A stretch of 64,000 nucleotides of DNA from Trypanosoma brucei gambiense DAL972 (lineage: Eukaryota; Euglenozoa; Kinetoplastea; Trypanosomatida; Trypanosomatidae). The notes beneath the pieces are model-generated. The model was not told where the DNA came from. It ran no database searches and saw only the letters and a list, made by a program, of their open reading frames with translations. The position numbers and the translations under genes are program-made. This document shows, one piece after another, positions 27,795 through 38,289 of this stretch; positions within the stretch are counted from its first letter, which is position 1, and each line of letters begins with the position of its first letter. The DNA is taken from positions 2,108,001 through 2,172,000 of the forward strand of contig NC_026743.1 in the NCBI RefSeq assembly GCF_000210295.1, given 5' to 3'.

Positions 27795-29927
27795 ATGGAC
27801 TGTGTATATAACTCAGTGGGCCCCCTGTCGCCCTTCTTATGGCCTGCGCCACATGCCAACTTGGTGCCACCTGGTTATTCACCAGGAACCGTGGCTGATA
27901 CGATGCTTCACATCAGTGACCTCACACTCAGTCTCGATGTGCTCGCAAAAGCATTGGATCACTCATATCATCCCGTTCTTTACGCGATGGAGACTCATCA
28001 GCTTCACACACGGGTACTTTACAAGCGTCAGTTTGATTTGATGCAGTATGGAATGGTGCTGGACGAGGTGGAACGGCTCGTTATTGTCAGGATGCCTGCG
28101 CTCTGTGGAGACTCCGGTAAGAAAGTTTCACAGGAATATGCCGCACTTTGTGAGGACGATCTCAACAGCGCTCCATGTGCCCGCCATCCCATTCTTCCTG
28201 AGCATTGTCTCATAGTTTATCAACTTCCTGCCAAAGGTGATGGCAACGATGCCGTGCCTACGCCGTTGTTCCGACTTGTGTTTCGAAACGAGTCCTTTAA
28301 CGAGAGTATGAAAAGAGAACTTGCAGATAAGTTTCCGCTCTACCGGCTTCGTTCAGTATACGTGTCACACAAGATATATTACCCCCTCCGTCATCAGGTA
28401 CAATTGTATAATGAAGCCTCAGCTGAGAGTGTGGGTTTACCCGACTTTGATTTGGAAGAATCCTTAGGGTTAAAACCACTCCGCCAACTTCTCACAGCAT
28501 GGATGATGGTTTTGGAAGGAATTGCACCTTCGTGGTTGGTGGACAAGGGTGTTGGACCCGATGTTGTTACTCTTTTTCTTGCCCACCACAGGCCAGAGGG
28601 AAAGTATGATGTAAAAGAGGTGTTACAGGCGTACGACCAACTTCCTGTAGAAAATCGCGTTCGATGTTCCTATTACTTAACAGCAAAGCGTATGGAACAG
28701 CGCATCAAAGTGATGCCGCGTTTCCCCAACATGATAAACACGTGGAGGAAAGGTTCCTACGATGTGGAGTACTTCAGCGAAGTTGCTTCCGGGACCGAGC
28801 CAACGAAATGTTTGGCGCCCTGTTTCCGGATGTTGCTTTGTAACAGGAAACCGGGAAGAAACTATGTTGAGGATGATGAGGTTGCCGCATTCATACCAAC
28901 AGATGCAGAATGCGAACCACTGCAGGTCTACAACACACTGGCGGCGGAACGATTACGCTTATGGGTTCTCAAAGGTCTTCTCACGGCCGAGCTGCATGGT
29001 ATACACAACCTTATGATTGAATTTGATGTCGCCATGGTGGTTTCCGAATGTGTGGGTCTCCTTTGGGGCGGGGATGAGGAACAACGCCGGCGGGAGGTTA
29101 TATTTCATGTATGTAAAATTATTGTAGAAACCGTAGAAGATTATGTGCAGCACAGCGGTGTTATCTGGTGCGCTACCATTGTCACGTCCGATGAAGAATC
29201 CATCCGGTCTGCAGAACTCTGCAAGGATATTTTGGAGGTCACGCAGATAGCAAAGGCCCGTGTCGAGATTGAAGAGGGACTGCGGGTCGCTTCAAGTGGG
29301 AAGGAAGATACTGAAGAGGCCCCATCCGCATCCTCAGAAACAGGTGTTAGCACGCCAGGTGACGAAAAGGAGGCCCACGAACAAGTGGATGAAGTTGCGG
29401 CGGATCCGGTTGATAACCTGTTGTGCATCCCAGGAACATTTCAGACTATAACTAATTGTCAGATAGGAGTTGTTCCTTGCAGGCAACCATTCATCACTGC
29501 TTCAAAGATTTCAGAAGATGTGAGAGATCGTGCGATGCGTTGTGGTGTGCGTCTCAGTGATGCCGAACTGTATCCTATCTTCCTTGCCCTTTCTGGTGGA
29601 GAAGAGACGGTTCCCATAAGTAAAGTGGTGGGCCTCATTTTGGAAAAGCAGGAGGAGGCAACCAATACTGGTGGCAGGAGGGCGAGAGGAAGTTGCAGTA
29701 TGTTGTGGCCTCATGATCATCCGATATGTGCACTTGACTTCTGTGGTGTGCCATGGGATGTGGTGAGTGTTACAAACTTCGTAAAGGGGTTCCAGAGGCG
29801 CCCATACCGTGCATGGGGGACAAAAGATTACAGAGCGTCACTCATGATGTCTGGCCGATGTGAAGAGTCGGACACACTGAATTATGTGGAATTCTCAATC
29901 ATGATGCTTGCATTAGCTCGCCAGTAA
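27795..29927 (+). CDS. conserved-type hypothetical protein, possible degenerate EF-hands
   Basis: Protein of 710 residues, not recognised. No signal peptide or membrane span. The first 500 residues look globular with mixed helix and strand. A disordered Glu/Ser-rich linker (about 498-535) follows. The C-terminal part (about 575-710) ends with E-E-S-D-T-L-N-Y-V-E-F, which has the shape of the second half of an EF-hand loop and exiting helix. Another helix-loop-helix-like stretch lies near 590-620. Neither has the full set of calcium ligands, so any EF-hands would be degenerate. It sits directly between the Rag GTPase and KHARON1, which in trypanosomes says little about function. Confidence 0.88.
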   Translation: MDCVYNSVGPLSPFLWPAPHANLVPPGYSPGTVADTMLHISDLTLSLDVLAKALDHSYHPVLYAMETHQLHTRVLYKRQFDLMQYGMVLDEVERLVIVRMPALCGDSGKKVSQEYAALCEDDLNSAPCARHPILPEHCLIVYQLPAKGDGNDAVPTPLFRLVFRNESFNESMKRELADKFPLYRLRSVYVSHKIYYPLRHQVQLYNEASAESVGLPDFDLEESLGLKPLRQLLTAWMMVLEGIAPSWLVDKGVGPDVVTLFLAHHRPEGKYDVKEVLQAYDQLPVENRVRCSYYLTAKRMEQRIKVMPRFPNMINTWRKGSYDVEYFSEVASGTEPTKCLAPCFRMLLCNRKPGRNYVEDDEVAAFIPTDAECEPLQVYNTLAAERLRLWVLKGLLTAELHGIHNLMIEFDVAMVVSECVGLLWGGDEEQRRREVIFHVCKIIVETVEDYVQHSGVIWCATIVTSDEESIRSAELCKDILEVTQIAKARVEIEEGLRVASSGKEDTEEAPSASSETGVSTPGDEKEAHEQVDEVAADPVDNLLCIPGTFQTITNCQIGVVPCRQPFITASKISEDVRDRAMRCGVRLSDAELYPIFLALSGGEETVPISKVVGLILEKQEEATNTGGRRARGSCSMLWPHDHPICALDFCGVPWDVVSVTNFVKGFQRRPYRAWGTKDYRASLMMSGRCEESDTLNYVEFSIMMLALARQ

Positions 29928-31347
29928 AAGGTGGAATGTGTTGATGCCGATCATTTCTTCAGTATTTGTTTCCCTGTATTTACCACCCTCTCAATTCACT
30001 TGTTGTTTTATGTTTTCTTTATGTCACCTCAACTGTTGTGCGCGTGGCTTCGTCGCCATTTTGGTTGTCAAGTGCAGATGGTAGAGGGAGGAAAAAGGCG
30101 CACACTTCAGTTGAGCGCTCGTTTCACTATGTATTCTATCACCTTCTTCTGTTTTGTTTTTCATTTTTCGCTACTTCAATGTTGTGTACATGTCGTCGAT
30201 GATTAATTCTTCCCGATGTGTGCTCCTATGTATGTCTGTGAGCAGGAGGGAAAGGGCGGGTGTGATGCTTGGAGGTAACAAAAAAAAAAAAAGAATCGGT
30301 AGCTTGCCTTCTTCTTTCCCTCCTTCGAAGAACAACGAGCGCCTGCTGCAAAAACAATTTTCTCTGTTTTGCATTTAGAAGGTTGTTTCTTCAGTTATGT
30401 CGCAGAAATGTAGGTCCGACAATCTTCTTTTCTTTTTCTTTTATCTCGTTTTGTAGATCTCTACCACATGTGCGTATGCCAAAGGTGTAATTAAAGCAGG
30501 TAGGAGGAACGAGAGGAAGGAGAAAAAAAAAAGAACATGGATTTATGTTGTTTCCCTACATCAGAGCAGACCACGTCTGTAATATGCGGTACCAACCTTC
30601 TCTGCACTTTACTGTAAATGTCTGCGAGATCACGTGATGTACACAAATTGGCTGCGTTCCTCTCACCACGTTGGATGCTGGAAAGGACACACGAACGAGG
30701 ACAGAGAAACAATAACAACAAAAAAAAAAGAAAAGAAGCAACAACTTATGATGACAATATTATTTCTTAGTTTCTGATCCGTGATTTGATTGACACAAGC
30801 ACTGTCTGTGCGAACGTATCGAGAACCTGATTATATTGTCTTTAAAAATCCCCTCCTTTACATTATTTCCCTCCTTTACCTTATTTTCCTATCTCTTATA
30901 CATGACGAGACCTAACGGTAACTCTCTGGAAACTCATCCCCTCTTTTCTGTAGATGTGTTTCCTCATCGGTTCCCGGAGAAACCCTTTACGTGTTTCCTT
31001 CAGCGCAACTCAAACTGTCGGTTGGATTGTTGTTTAGTTTTAGGGCCAACCTTGTGGGTTTATGTGGAAGAATGAGATTGAGAAAAAAGGTATGACGATT
31101 GTTTTATCGATATGTTTTGTGTCTATTTCTCCTCTCTCTTTACTGCACTTGCCTTCGTTTCATTCGCGTTTTCTTCACGTTGGCTTTTTCCCCACCGGTG
31201 TGTGTGTGTGTGTGTGTCTTTGTTTCTCGTGCCGCCTCCAAGAAGTCAAAGCTATTAGAGTAAAGCCGCAAGAAAAAAAATAAATAAATATATTTACGTA
31301 TATTACAACGAAAGGAAAGTAAAAGGAAAAAAAAAGGATTATTATCA
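29928..31347. other. intergenic spacer (1.4 kb)
   Basis: No gene seen. Pyrimidine tracts at several places, an A-run at about 30279-30290, a (TG)n run at 31198-31217, and an A/T-rich 5' flank before KHARON1. Confidence 0.6.
31198..31217. repeat. (TG)n microsatellite
   Basis: About ten TG units, followed by T-rich sequence, 130 bases upstream of the KHARON1 start. Confidence 0.85.
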
Positions 31348-32583
31348 ATGTCTGCAACCGTCGCACAGCGCCCTTCTACGGCGCAGGAACGTATTCTTGC
31401 TTCCAACTGCCCTCCGCCGCCACCACCGCCCCCGGGATCCCCGTCGCACCGCCAGCGCGCCGCATACAACAACTTCGGCAGTGGCGTCTCCGCAATGTTT
31501 GGATTTCAACCAACGGGCCTCGTCACCGCCATTGAAAATGAGACACAGGGACCAGTTGTCACTCGCAGGACAAAGTACCGTGACACCTCTGAGATCATTC
31601 TCGGACCCAGCAAACCTTCTCAAATAAAGCACGGTGTCCGCCGCTATGATGGTCATGACGACTGCTCTGTGGGTTTGGCTCTTACCGACACTTGGATTCG
31701 CGGTTACGCCGATGATGAGGAGCCTCCCGCCCATGTCGTGAGGCAAAGGGGCCCGAAGGATAACCTTGAGGGAAATTGCTGCCGTGTCAAGACTGAGGAA
31801 ACGAAACCACGCAAAATGCTTGCTCCAGGAAACCCACCTCCAAGGACGACAAGGCCTCCATACAGCGTTCCAGAGTATGATGGGAACAATGCTGAGGAAA
31901 CCTGCCCCAAGCGCCTCTACAGGCACAAAGACAGCGGTAACATCATCTGCCCCGAGCCTTTGCCAAAGGGCACAGTTATCGATGACCGACCACGCGGAAC
32001 GGTGCGCTCGCACCGCAACCGGTCGAACGAGTCCGTTGATGTACTCAACCTTGGCCAGTACAGCAGTGAGCAGCTCAATGAAGTGGAGCGGAAACTCGTT
32101 GCAGGGCCTCGTGAATTCATTCCTCCTCCACTGCCTCCTCGCCAACGCCCAATCATCGCCCGTGTGCACACTCCTGCAAACGCAACCCACGACATTTTCG
32201 GTACTGGCCAAGGTGTTGAAGATATTGAGCCAGTCCACTGCAAGAAACGCGGTGAGAGCGCCCCGAAACGCTCTGGTGAGTTTGACATCTTCGATCCCAC
32301 TCCACTACCGCAGCAACCCACGAAGGGGTACAACCCAAGCGATTTGTTGGTGTACGATGAGCCGTATGTTTCTGTGCAGGAGAAGCGTGAGAAGGCGGCT
32401 CGTGAGGCCCGTCGCAACCCTGAAAAGTATTGCCCAGGAAATGTTGTTACGTCTTCGCACAAGATAGAAAAGAAGACGGAAAGTGGCGTGGTCTTTCACT
32501 CCAAATCTCAGGAAATCACTGCCCATGGTGGCCGTGCGCGTGGCTTGTACGCCCCAAGGGGAAGTTCAATCTCACTGTGTTAA
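31348..32583 (+). CDS. KH1: KHARON1, cytoskeletal flagellar-trafficking protein (probable)
   Basis: Protein of 411 residues, basic and proline-rich, largely disordered. A run of eight prolines lies at 22-29 and a second Pro-rich patch near 258-267. No membrane span or enzyme motif. KHARON1 is a kinetoplastid-specific cytoskeletal protein at the flagellar base, subpellicular microtubules and spindle; in Leishmania it moves a glucose transporter into the flagellum and in T. brucei it is needed for cytokinesis. The identification is by position: counting genes from CEPT, recalled as Tb927.10.8900, this is the fourth gene downstream, matching the recalled number for KH1, and the spacing also fits the recalled Leishmania chromosome 36 number. 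Size and composition agree. The sequence itself has no diagnostic motif I can name, so the name is probable rather than certain. A 297-codon antisense frame here is a shadow. Confidence 0.7.
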   Translation: MSATVAQRPSTAQERILASNCPPPPPPPPGSPSHRQRAAYNNFGSGVSAMFGFQPTGLVTAIENETQGPVVTRRTKYRDTSEIILGPSKPSQIKHGVRRYDGHDDCSVGLALTDTWIRGYADDEEPPAHVVRQRGPKDNLEGNCCRVKTEETKPRKMLAPGNPPPRTTRPPYSVPEYDGNNAEETCPKRLYRHKDSGNIICPEPLPKGTVIDDRPRGTVRSHRNRSNESVDVLNLGQYSSEQLNEVERKLVAGPREFIPPPLPPRQRPIIARVHTPANATHDIFGTGQGVEDIEPVHCKKRGESAPKRSGEFDIFDPTPLPQQPTKGYNPSDLLVYDEPYVSVQEKREKAAREARRNPEKYCPGNVVTSSHKIEKKTESGVVFHSKSQEITAHGGRARGLYAPRGSSISLC

Positions 32584-34689
32584 TTGTTGCAAAAGCAACG
32601 AAGCGTGGACGAAGTAGCGGCAAACAGAACTAAGAGAGGATTTGTTTCGTTTTTTCGTTTTTTTTTCGCTCTTTTTTTTTCTGTTTTGTCCGGCCCTTCT
32701 CTTGGACACATGCATATGTATTTATAAATATGCGCGTGTGCCCAAAGTATCTTTGGTTGTATCTATTCTATGTAACAAGAAGTGTTCGTCTGACTGTGGG
32801 TATATTCGGAAAGTGTGGATGCCAAGTGAAGGTGATACGCCTCCAATTTGAAAAGACAGAGATGTGAAGGGGGAAAAATAAGGAGTGAAGGGAAAAAGTG
32901 AATAAACAAATGTCAAAAATCACGAAGAATGATGAGAAGTGAAGATGGGAGGTAAGGCTGGGGAAATAAAATAATGTTGAAGGTACGGAAGCTTTTCCCT
33001 TTTATCTATTTATATAAATAAAAGGAAAAAAAAATGGCAAGTTTGGAATATTTCCCCGCGCTCCCACCGTTATCTTTTCTCCGTTTCTCCTTCCCCTTTG
33101 TTTCTCCACCTTTTCCTTTTTTTTTCTTTTTTTGGTGTTTGAATCCGCCATGTTCCCCCTTCGGTACCGATCTCTGCATTTATGTGCAGAAAATAAAGGA
33201 GAGCTCAGGGAAGAATAGGCGATTTTGATGAATGAGCTTACCAACACAAGCTGAGACAAAACAACAGCAACAACAAAAAGGAAAAAGAAAAGAAATATTG
33301 CAGGTAAAATAAATTCAAAGCAAAAAACAAAAACAAAACAACGCAAATATGCGAAACCAACCCAGAATGAAAGAGAATATGAAGAAGGTTATATGCTCAT
33401 ATTAATGAAGGTTGGGGGGATGGGGGGGAAAAAGGAAAGGAACATGATGAACTGATGGTATAAATTTTTAATGTATTTATTAGGTTCCACTCGTTTTCTT
33501 TATGTTGTTAAGTTTGAAGGTTGTGCACAAAAGAGCCACTTGAAAGGCGTTCAACCATGACTGAACAGGACGGAATTGAAGGAAAGTGAGAGGGAACATG
33601 TTTTTGTATTTGTTTTTTCTTCTTTTTGTTTTACTGAAACTGAGGACCCCCCCCCCTCCCCTTGCCAGAAAAAAAATGAAAAAAAAAGCAAGGAAGAGCT
33701 TGAAAGTGTTGCAAATACCCATATGCCAGAGAGTACTACCGCAGCAAAGAAAAAAAAAATGAATGCAACATGACAGAATAAATTTTAAAAACAAAGGAAG
33801 AAGGATGAAATTTCTTTAAAAAGAAGCCGATAACTGTACGAATGAATGATTAAGTTAGTTTGTGCATGTAAGGAGGCAGAAAACGTTATGACAGGGGAAA
33901 AAAAGGAGAAGGGGACAAAAAAGGGGGTGGAAACGTGGAGGAATCACGCATTATAGTGACAACAACTCTTCTCCTGTCAAAACAAAACAAAGCAAAAAAA
34001 AAAAAAGGAAAAAGGGAAAGGAAAGAAGTAGTAGGGGATTAAAAAAAAAAAAGGAAGAGAAGAAAAAAAATATTGAGTTGGTTAAGGAGAAGCGTCCCGC
34101 TTTTGGGATATTGTACCAGGGACAAATAGCGACGCGGGGTTTGAACAAAATCAAACTAAAGAAGGGGGAAGGATCAGAAATGTATGGGGGTGGGGGACGA
34201 GGAGGATGGGAACAGGAAGGGAATATTATTTTAAAGAGGGGCCAGCAGAGAGGGAGAGAGGGTGAAAAAAAAAGGAAAATAAAGTAAAAAGACAGAGTAA
34301 ACAAAGAAATGTTTACAAATATTATATATATATTTTATGTAATTAGTAAGGGACCTGCGGAGTCGGTGGGGTACCGTGTGACCGGGACCTTGCTGCCTTC
34401 TTCGTTACGCAAGCTAATACGAAAATACACATTAAGGACGAGTATGTGCGAGTGTGTATCCGCGTGTGCAGCTTTGTGTTTCGTCTCTGTTTCTATGAAG
34501 TCCGTTAAGCAGGGGGAGTAATTCGCTCATTACTCGCGACATATCCATGGGGAAGGGCGAAAAGAAAAAAAGAAAAGCAGAAACAAACCCCCGAGAGATG
34601 TTAGGAACTTCCCTTTCGCCTTTCGCTCCACACCCCTGCCCCGTTATTTGTTATTTTCCTCTTTTCTCCATCCACTCATATTAAAAAAA

Positions 34690-34707
34690 AATATATATAT
34701 ATATATA
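34690..34707. repeat. (AT)n microsatellite
   Basis: Nine AT units, just outside the left edge of the first KAP4 duplication unit. Confidence 0.85.
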
Positions 34708-34758
34708 CTGTACCTCCTGCATTTGTCTTACGCGATGCTTGCAGGCCGCTACTGCTTC

Positions 34759-35290
34759 ACGACCCATGATGCTCCCACAAGGCATATAGAGTGGTTGCCC
34801 TTATATTTCCATTCCTGTCACTATCTTCTCTCTTTTTTCTTTTTTCTTTTCTTTTCTTCTTCTTTCCCTGTGTTGTGTGTGTGTCAAACAGAAAAAGGAA
34901 ACAAAGCTCCGGCAATGCTTCGTGTTTCTCGATTATCCCTTGCCATTGGCACGTACAGCCTGTTCATGAAGGAGCAAAAGAATAATCCCGCATTGAAGGG
35001 ACTCCCCGTAGCAAAGCGGGGTCAGGCAACGGCTAAGTTATATCGAGAGCTTTCTGTCACTGAGCGTGAGGAATTGGCAAAGCGTGCCAAAGCTGCTCCG
35101 TCTGCAACGAGGAAAAAGTCGGTACCGAAAACAAAAGGTAAAGAGAAGGTTACAGGAGGGGGAGGCAAACGTAAGGCATCGGAGTACACCGAATTTGTGA
35201 AGTCCAACATATCCAAATACAGTAATCTTCCACAACGGGAGCGCATGACTGCCGTAGCAAAGCTGTGGAAACAGCAGAAACAAATGCGAA
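34759..35290 (+). repeat. KAP4 duplication unit, copy 1
   Basis: This 532-base block recurs almost exactly at 37754-38289. It covers about 156 bases of 5' flank including the splice signal and nearly all of the KAP4-like coding region. Differences are a longer (TG)n in copy 2, a few pyrimidine-tract changes, and one silent AAG/AAA change. Confidence 0.92.
34825..34891 (+). promoter_or_regulatory. trans-splice acceptor of KAP4-like copy 1
   Basis: A long C/T tract (about 34825-34870) is followed by (TG)n and AAACAG, with AG at 34890-34891. The ATG at 34915 follows after 23 bases, which decides it over upstream in-frame starts. Confidence 0.7.
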
Positions 35291-35295
35291 AGTAG
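34915..35295 (+). CDS. kinetoplast DNA-associated protein, KAP4-like, copy 1
   Basis: Protein of 126 residues, basic, starting M-L-R with a short presequence of the kind that directs KAPs into the mitochondrion. Two HMG-like modules: about 10-62 (Y-S-L-F-M-K-E-Q-K-N-N-P-A-L-K-G) and about 88-124 (Y-T-E-F-V-K-S-N), joined by a Lys/Gly-rich linker. This is the layout of T. brucei KAP4-type proteins, which compact kDNA. It is the first of two near-identical genes; the partner at 37914 lies on the other side of the KAP6-like gene. The proteins differ only at the extreme C terminus (Lys-stop here, Ser-Lys-stop there), because the duplication ends inside the last codons. The KAP4 name is from family memory; KAP numbering in T. 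brucei was not checked. Confidence 0.88.
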   Translation: MLRVSRLSLAIGTYSLFMKEQKNNPALKGLPVAKRGQATAKLYRELSVTEREELAKRAKAAPSATRKKSVPKTKGKEKVTGGGGKRKASEYTEFVKSNISKYSNLPQRERMTAVAKLWKQQKQMRK

Positions 35296-36680
35296 ATCGA
35301 ATCGCTTCATTATGCTGTGGAAAGAAGGAGTATTTTCATCTTTTTTTGTTTTTTTTACGTGTTGTTCACCTGGCCCGCTGTTGGAGCCAAGACATGAGTG
35401 TCTTTTTTGTTGTGGAAAGCGAAACAGAAATATGCTTTTCAAGGAAACTCACGTTCGCATAGTAGAGTCAATTTTTCAATGTCGAACTGAAAGAGGATAC
35501 AAAAGATAGAGAAAAGTAGAGAGAGAGAGAGAGAGGTAAAGATAAAAAGAAACTCTTGTTTTGAAGTTTCGAATGGATATATAAGTTTCTATTTATATAT
35601 CTGCTTATATCTGTCTGATAGAATTATTCATTTTCCCTTTTTTTTATGTTGGTTGGAAGTGAGCGGATGAAGCAATATTCTTTTTTCTGTTTGTTTTACA
35701 CTTCTTCGCTGACTCCTTCTGTTTTTGATTCTGTTGCTAATTATAGAGGGTTTCTGTTGTGGATACTTGTGGGTGAGTGAGTGGGTTTGTATAAGTTTTT
35801 ACCCTACACCGTTCACTCTACTTAGCGTGTCTTGTCGATTACATTCTGTTCGGCAGAATTCCCCCAACAAAAATATATTCACACCTTTTTTAAAAAAAAA
35901 ATTGGTTCCCCATCACACACATGCTGCGCACGGGATGTCAACTTTCCCAACCGACTAACTAACTCCTCTCTATTTTTGAGCTTTTTCCCGTACCTTTGCC
36001 GTTGCTCTTCTTTTCTTCATGTTTCTGTTGATTGTGTGCAAGATAGCTTTCACTGGTGGATTTAGGCAACTTTCAAAGGAATTGCGGTAACGGAAACATC
36101 TAACGAAGGCAGTGTGTACAGTCTCATTACTAGCACTGGCGCCTGTTTAAATCAATAAATCAATATATATATATATATATATATTAAATTGCTTTAGTTT
36201 TGGCTCGTGTCTGTGCAGATCAGCCTTGTAGTAAAGGTGGTTACAGCACAGGGTAGGGGTCACTGAGAGAAGCATTGGAAAAAATATACAACTGTAGTCA
36301 TAACTACTTATCCATACAAGCATATACGAACATAGAGCTTTTTGTTTACTTTTTGCGTACCTCCATAAGACGCAACCGCAGGGATCAAGTCCAACAAGGA
36401 GCGTTGAACGAAGCAACGGGAACTCGTCGGCACCGCCTTGTCGTCGGGTCTTTCTTGAGCTCGCCAGTGGTGGGAGAAAAAGGAAACATATCTTCACCAC
36501 CACTTCCACGAGTTCCACTGACAGTTTGGTCACTTGCAATCGGTCGCACTATAGAATTTTTACTATCACAGAAATATAGCTGTGGAGCATCGTAGTTGCA
36601 TAACTGTTTATTTCTTTTTCGTCGTCGCACAAGAACAGCAATTAGGAGGGTGAAGAACACGTGCTACATTGTCTTCTCGC
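35296..36680. other. intergenic spacer (1.4 kb)
   Basis: No gene seen. Contains T-runs (35341-35355, 35638-35645), an A-run at 35890-35899 and (AT)n at 36162-36184, then a less biased stretch that is the likely 5' UTR of the KAP6-like gene. Confidence 0.6.
36162..36184. repeat. (AT)n microsatellite
   Basis: About eleven AT units in the KAP4 copy 1 / KAP6 spacer. Confidence 0.9.
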
Positions 36681-37388
36681 ATGTTGCGTTTTACGGTTGC
36701 GCTGTGCAGCATTCGCAAAATGGCTTTAAAGCTCTTCCGCGATGAGCAATTACATAGTGCTAACCTGCAGGGTCTCTCGATGGCTCAGAAGCGAAAAGTT
36801 ATTGAAAAGAAGTTTAATCATCTTGGACGGAATGAGATGAGAGTTCTGAGACAGCGGGCTCGTGAAATGCATGACAATGTGGTGTTAGCGGCGGGTGCGG
36901 GTGCGGGTAAGGGTGATTTTCAACCAAGACACCCAAAGATAACCGCATATGAACTGTTCTTTAAGGAACAGTCATCAAACCCATCCATATCTTCCATTAC
37001 ATCCCCCAGACTGCGCGAGAAGCGAGTTTTTGCCATATTTCAAACATTACCCGAGAAGACACGAAAACAATTGGAAGAGAGGGCTGAGCAACTCTCACAA
37101 AGCGGTGGGCAACGGAAAATTTCCCCCGCTGTAAAGGTACCAAAACCAAAGAAGGAAATACAGACAAAGGCATCGAAGAAGGCGCCCACCAAACGAACTG
37201 CAGCTAAGAAAAAGCAGAAACCTTCTACTTACCGGGCGTTTGTAAAGGAACAAATGCCTCTCTTAAAGCACCTTCCACCGGCTGAACGCATTAAAACCAT
37301 CGCAAAGAAGTGGAAGGCACAAAAGGGTGAGAAGAAACCTACCAAACGGACTGGACCATCTGAGAACAAGGCAGGAGGCAAGAAATAA
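36681..37388 (+). CDS. KAP6: kinetoplast DNA-associated HMG-box protein, KAP6-like
   Basis: Protein of 235 residues, very basic. It starts M-L-R-F-T-V-A-L-C, a short mitochondrial presequence. Three HMG-like modules can be seen: about 14-65, about 92-142 (Y-E-L-F-F-K-E-Q-S-S-N-P, the best HMG match, ending in an E-R-A-E-Q-L helix) and about 176-214 (Y-R-A-F-V-K-E-Q with K-K-W-K at the end). A Lys/Ala/Pro linker separates the last two. T. brucei KAP6 is a mitochondrial HMG-box protein reported as essential for kDNA replication and maintenance, and gene order plus domain content fit it. The frame extends upstream only from a TTG, so the ATG at 36681 is used. The number 6 comes from memory of the family; another KAP number cannot be excluded. 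It is bracketed by the two KAP4-like copies. Confidence 0.82.
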   Translation: MLRFTVALCSIRKMALKLFRDEQLHSANLQGLSMAQKRKVIEKKFNHLGRNEMRVLRQRAREMHDNVVLAAGAGAGKGDFQPRHPKITAYELFFKEQSSNPSISSITSPRLREKRVFAIFQTLPEKTRKQLEERAEQLSQSGGQRKISPAVKVPKPKKEIQTKASKKAPTKRTAAKKKQKPSTYRAFVKEQMPLLKHLPPAERIKTIAKKWKAQKGEKKPTKRTGPSENKAGGKK

Positions 37389-37913
37389 CCCAAATGGGTT
37401 TTGTCCAACCTCGGACTTTATGTTTGTTTTGAACGACCATTGAAGGCTCATGGGAAAGAGAGAGTGGAATATCGAAGAATAGCTGCAGCAGTTGGCACAA
37501 CAAACTCCCGTGTAACTTTATGCACGCTGTTAGAGGGGTGACTCATAGGTAATGCGCAGAGCATATGCGAATAAGTACGGTGGTGCTAGCATGGGTTGTC
37601 GAGAAGGAAAATAGGACCACCGCCACTGTACATTTGTTACTTCAAAATATGTTGCCATTCTCATTAAATCGAAGCTGTTAAAACTTTTGTGCTGGTGGAA
37701 GAATTTCAGCAGTATGACTTCTTTCTGCTGCGTGGTTTAGTGTATTTTACTTGACGACCCATGATGCTCCCACAAGGCATATAGAGTGGTTGCCCTTATA
37801 TTTCCATTTCCGTCACTATCTTCTCTCTTTTTTCTTTTTTCTTTTCTTTTTTTCTTCTTTCCCTGTGTTGTGTGTGTGTGTGTCAAACAGAAAAAGGAAA
37901 CAAAGCTCCGGCA
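37389..37913. other. intergenic spacer
   Basis: No gene seen. The first 365 bases are unique, the rest (from 37754) is the 5' part of the second KAP4 duplication unit. Confidence 0.6.
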
Positions 37914-38289
37914 ATGCTTCGTGTTTCTCGATTATCCCTTGCCATTGGCACGTACAGCCTGTTCATGAAGGAGCAAAAGAATAATCCCGCATTGAAGGGA
38001 CTCCCCGTAGCAAAGCGGGGTCAGGCAACGGCTAAGTTATATCGAGAGCTTTCTGTCACTGAGCGTGAGGAATTGGCAAAGCGTGCCAAAGCTGCTCCGT
38101 CTGCAACGAGGAAAAAATCGGTACCGAAAACAAAAGGTAAAGAGAAGGTTACAGGAGGGGGAGGCAAACGTAAGGCATCGGAGTACACCGAATTTGTGAA
38201 GTCCAACATATCCAAATACAGTAATCTTCCACAACGGGAGCGCATGACTGCCGTAGCAAAGCTGTGGAAACAGCAGAAACAAATGCGAA
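37754..38289 (+). repeat. KAP4 duplication unit, copy 2
   Basis: Second copy of the block at 34759-35290, 536 bases. It begins at ACGACCCATGAT and ends at AAATGCGAA, inside the penultimate codons of the KAP4-like gene. Sequence on both outer sides is unrelated between the copies. Confidence 0.92.
37821..37890 (+). promoter_or_regulatory. trans-splice acceptor of KAP4-like copy 2
   Basis: Same C/T tract, (TG)n and AAACAG as in copy 1, with AG at 37889-37890. Both gene copies therefore carry a processing signal and can be expressed. Confidence 0.7.

Larger units (their letters stand above)
32584..34914. other. intergenic spacer (2.3 kb)
   Basis: No convincing gene. Strongly purine-rich on the + strand between about 33220 and 34300, with A-runs. 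A TTGTACC heptamer lies at 34111-34117, (AT)n at 34690-34707. The last 156 bases (from 34759) belong to the duplicated KAP4 unit. Confidence 0.6.

Noticed and set aside
31345..32238. 297-codon open frame on the - strand across KHARON1
   Set aside because: It is a shadow of the + strand gene: all other genes are on +, the frame has Trp/Arg/Cys-rich translation without any motif, and the + frame explains the region.
34648..34914. N-terminal extension of KAP4-like copy 1
   Set aside because: The extension crosses the polypyrimidine tract and splice acceptor. The M-L-R start at 34915 matches the other KAP genes.
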